DNA from: an uncultured Bacteroidota bacterium
Lineage (GTDB): Bacteria > Bacteroidota > Bacteroidia > Flavobacteriales > Flavobacteriaceae
NCBI GenBank assembly: GCA_902560065.1
Contig: CACEKG010000002.1
Coordinates: 1-64,000, forward strand
Direction: 5' to 3'
DNA: 64,000 nucleotides
A program made the position numbers and the translations under genes. The notes under the pieces were generated by a model. The model saw only the letters and a program-made list of their open reading frames with translations. It was not told the origin of the DNA and did not search any database. How positions within the stretch are numbered: the stretch's first letter is position 1; every line of letters starts with the position of its first letter. This document shows positions 63,799 through 64,000 of this stretch, piece after piece.

Positions 63799-64000
63799 TT
63801 ATTTTTTAGATTTTTTACCAAGGTAACCCTCAGCATCCTCTTTAGTCAACTTTTGGGTATCAATATCTTTAGAAAGTTGAATTCTTTTTTTCCCTTTAAT
63901 AATTACTGATCTTCCCCATCTAGCTTTTTCAACTCTAATTCCCAAATCTTTCCAATCATGAATTATTTTATCTTTATCCTTCTGAATTCTTTCCTTAATT
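63799..64000 (-). CDS. topA: DNA topoisomerase I, C-terminal end (continues beyond window)
   Basis: The last 67 or so codons of a gene that enters from the right. The translated end (RVEKARWGRSVIIKGKKRIQ and then a Lys-rich tail EGYLGKKSKK-stop) matches the C-terminal extension of flavobacterial TopA, after the zinc or repeat domains. Type IA topoisomerase relaxes negative supercoils. The catalytic part is outside the window, so the call rests on this tail and its neighbourhood. Confidence 0.75.
   Translation of the reverse strand, partial: IKERIQKDKDKIIHDWKDLGIRVEKARWGRSVIIKGKKRIQLSKDIDTQKLTKEDAEGYLGKKSKK

Overview
The window is a 64 kb piece of an AT-rich chromosome from a member of the Bacteroidetes, most likely a marine Flavobacteriia. 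This rests on a complete gldK-gldL-gldM-gldN block (type IX secretion and gliding motor), Bacteroidetes-type promoters (TTG, about 17-23 nt, TAnnTTTG), flavobacterial forms of LysS, TopA and NagB (the last fused to a PIG-L deacetylase), and a set of polysaccharide-degradation genes (two sulfatases, a GH127-like arabinofuranosidase, a GH13 glucosidase and a sodium/solute symporter).

Layout. 1-13.2 kb is housekeeping: lipB, lysS, hemL, a glucosaminidase, alaS, an M23 peptidase, a MerR regulator, der, era and an initiator tRNA. 13.3-19.7 kb holds a MerC-like protein, a beta-lactamase-fold hydrolase, an M16 peptidase, a sulfatase and a small conserved membrane protein. 20.0-34.1 kb is an integrated mobile element. 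34.1-57.9 kb is chromosomal: three tandem lipoproteins, sugar enzymes, two beta-propeller proteins (one with a His/Met repeat), several very small membrane proteins, a methyltransferase, NagB and TrxB. 57.9-64 kb holds gldNMLK, an arginase-fold protein with altered metal ligands, and the 3' end of topA.

The most interesting region is the element. It sits in the 3' end of a small Smr-domain gene. A 13-bp core, AAATAATTGTCGA, occurs at 20026-20038 and again at 34095-34107. Both copies are followed in frame by nearly the same last codons (IIVDYVEL-stop and IIVEYMEL-stop). The element therefore carries a substitute 3' end for its target gene, and the displaced original end lies 14,069 bp downstream. 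The left end carries a tyrosine integrase, an uncharacterised protein, a HTH_17 protein and a 127-residue protein with HUH-endonuclease (Rep-like) motifs, followed by 11-bp iteron-like repeats.

The cargo is unusual. It comprises two MORN (YwqK-type) repeat proteins, a tightly coupled operon (CAP-like secreted protein, two recently duplicated membrane proteins, a TerB/DnaJ co-chaperone and a membrane-anchored protein), a secreted M48-type zinc protease, and several unknown proteins. The cargo units are separated by a repeated hairpin-terminator plus promoter junction. Two of the genes behind it appear to start with ATT, where a third copy of the same junction has ATG. I recognise no described system in this cargo. 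A phage-satellite or island-borne envelope or defence function is a hypothesis only.
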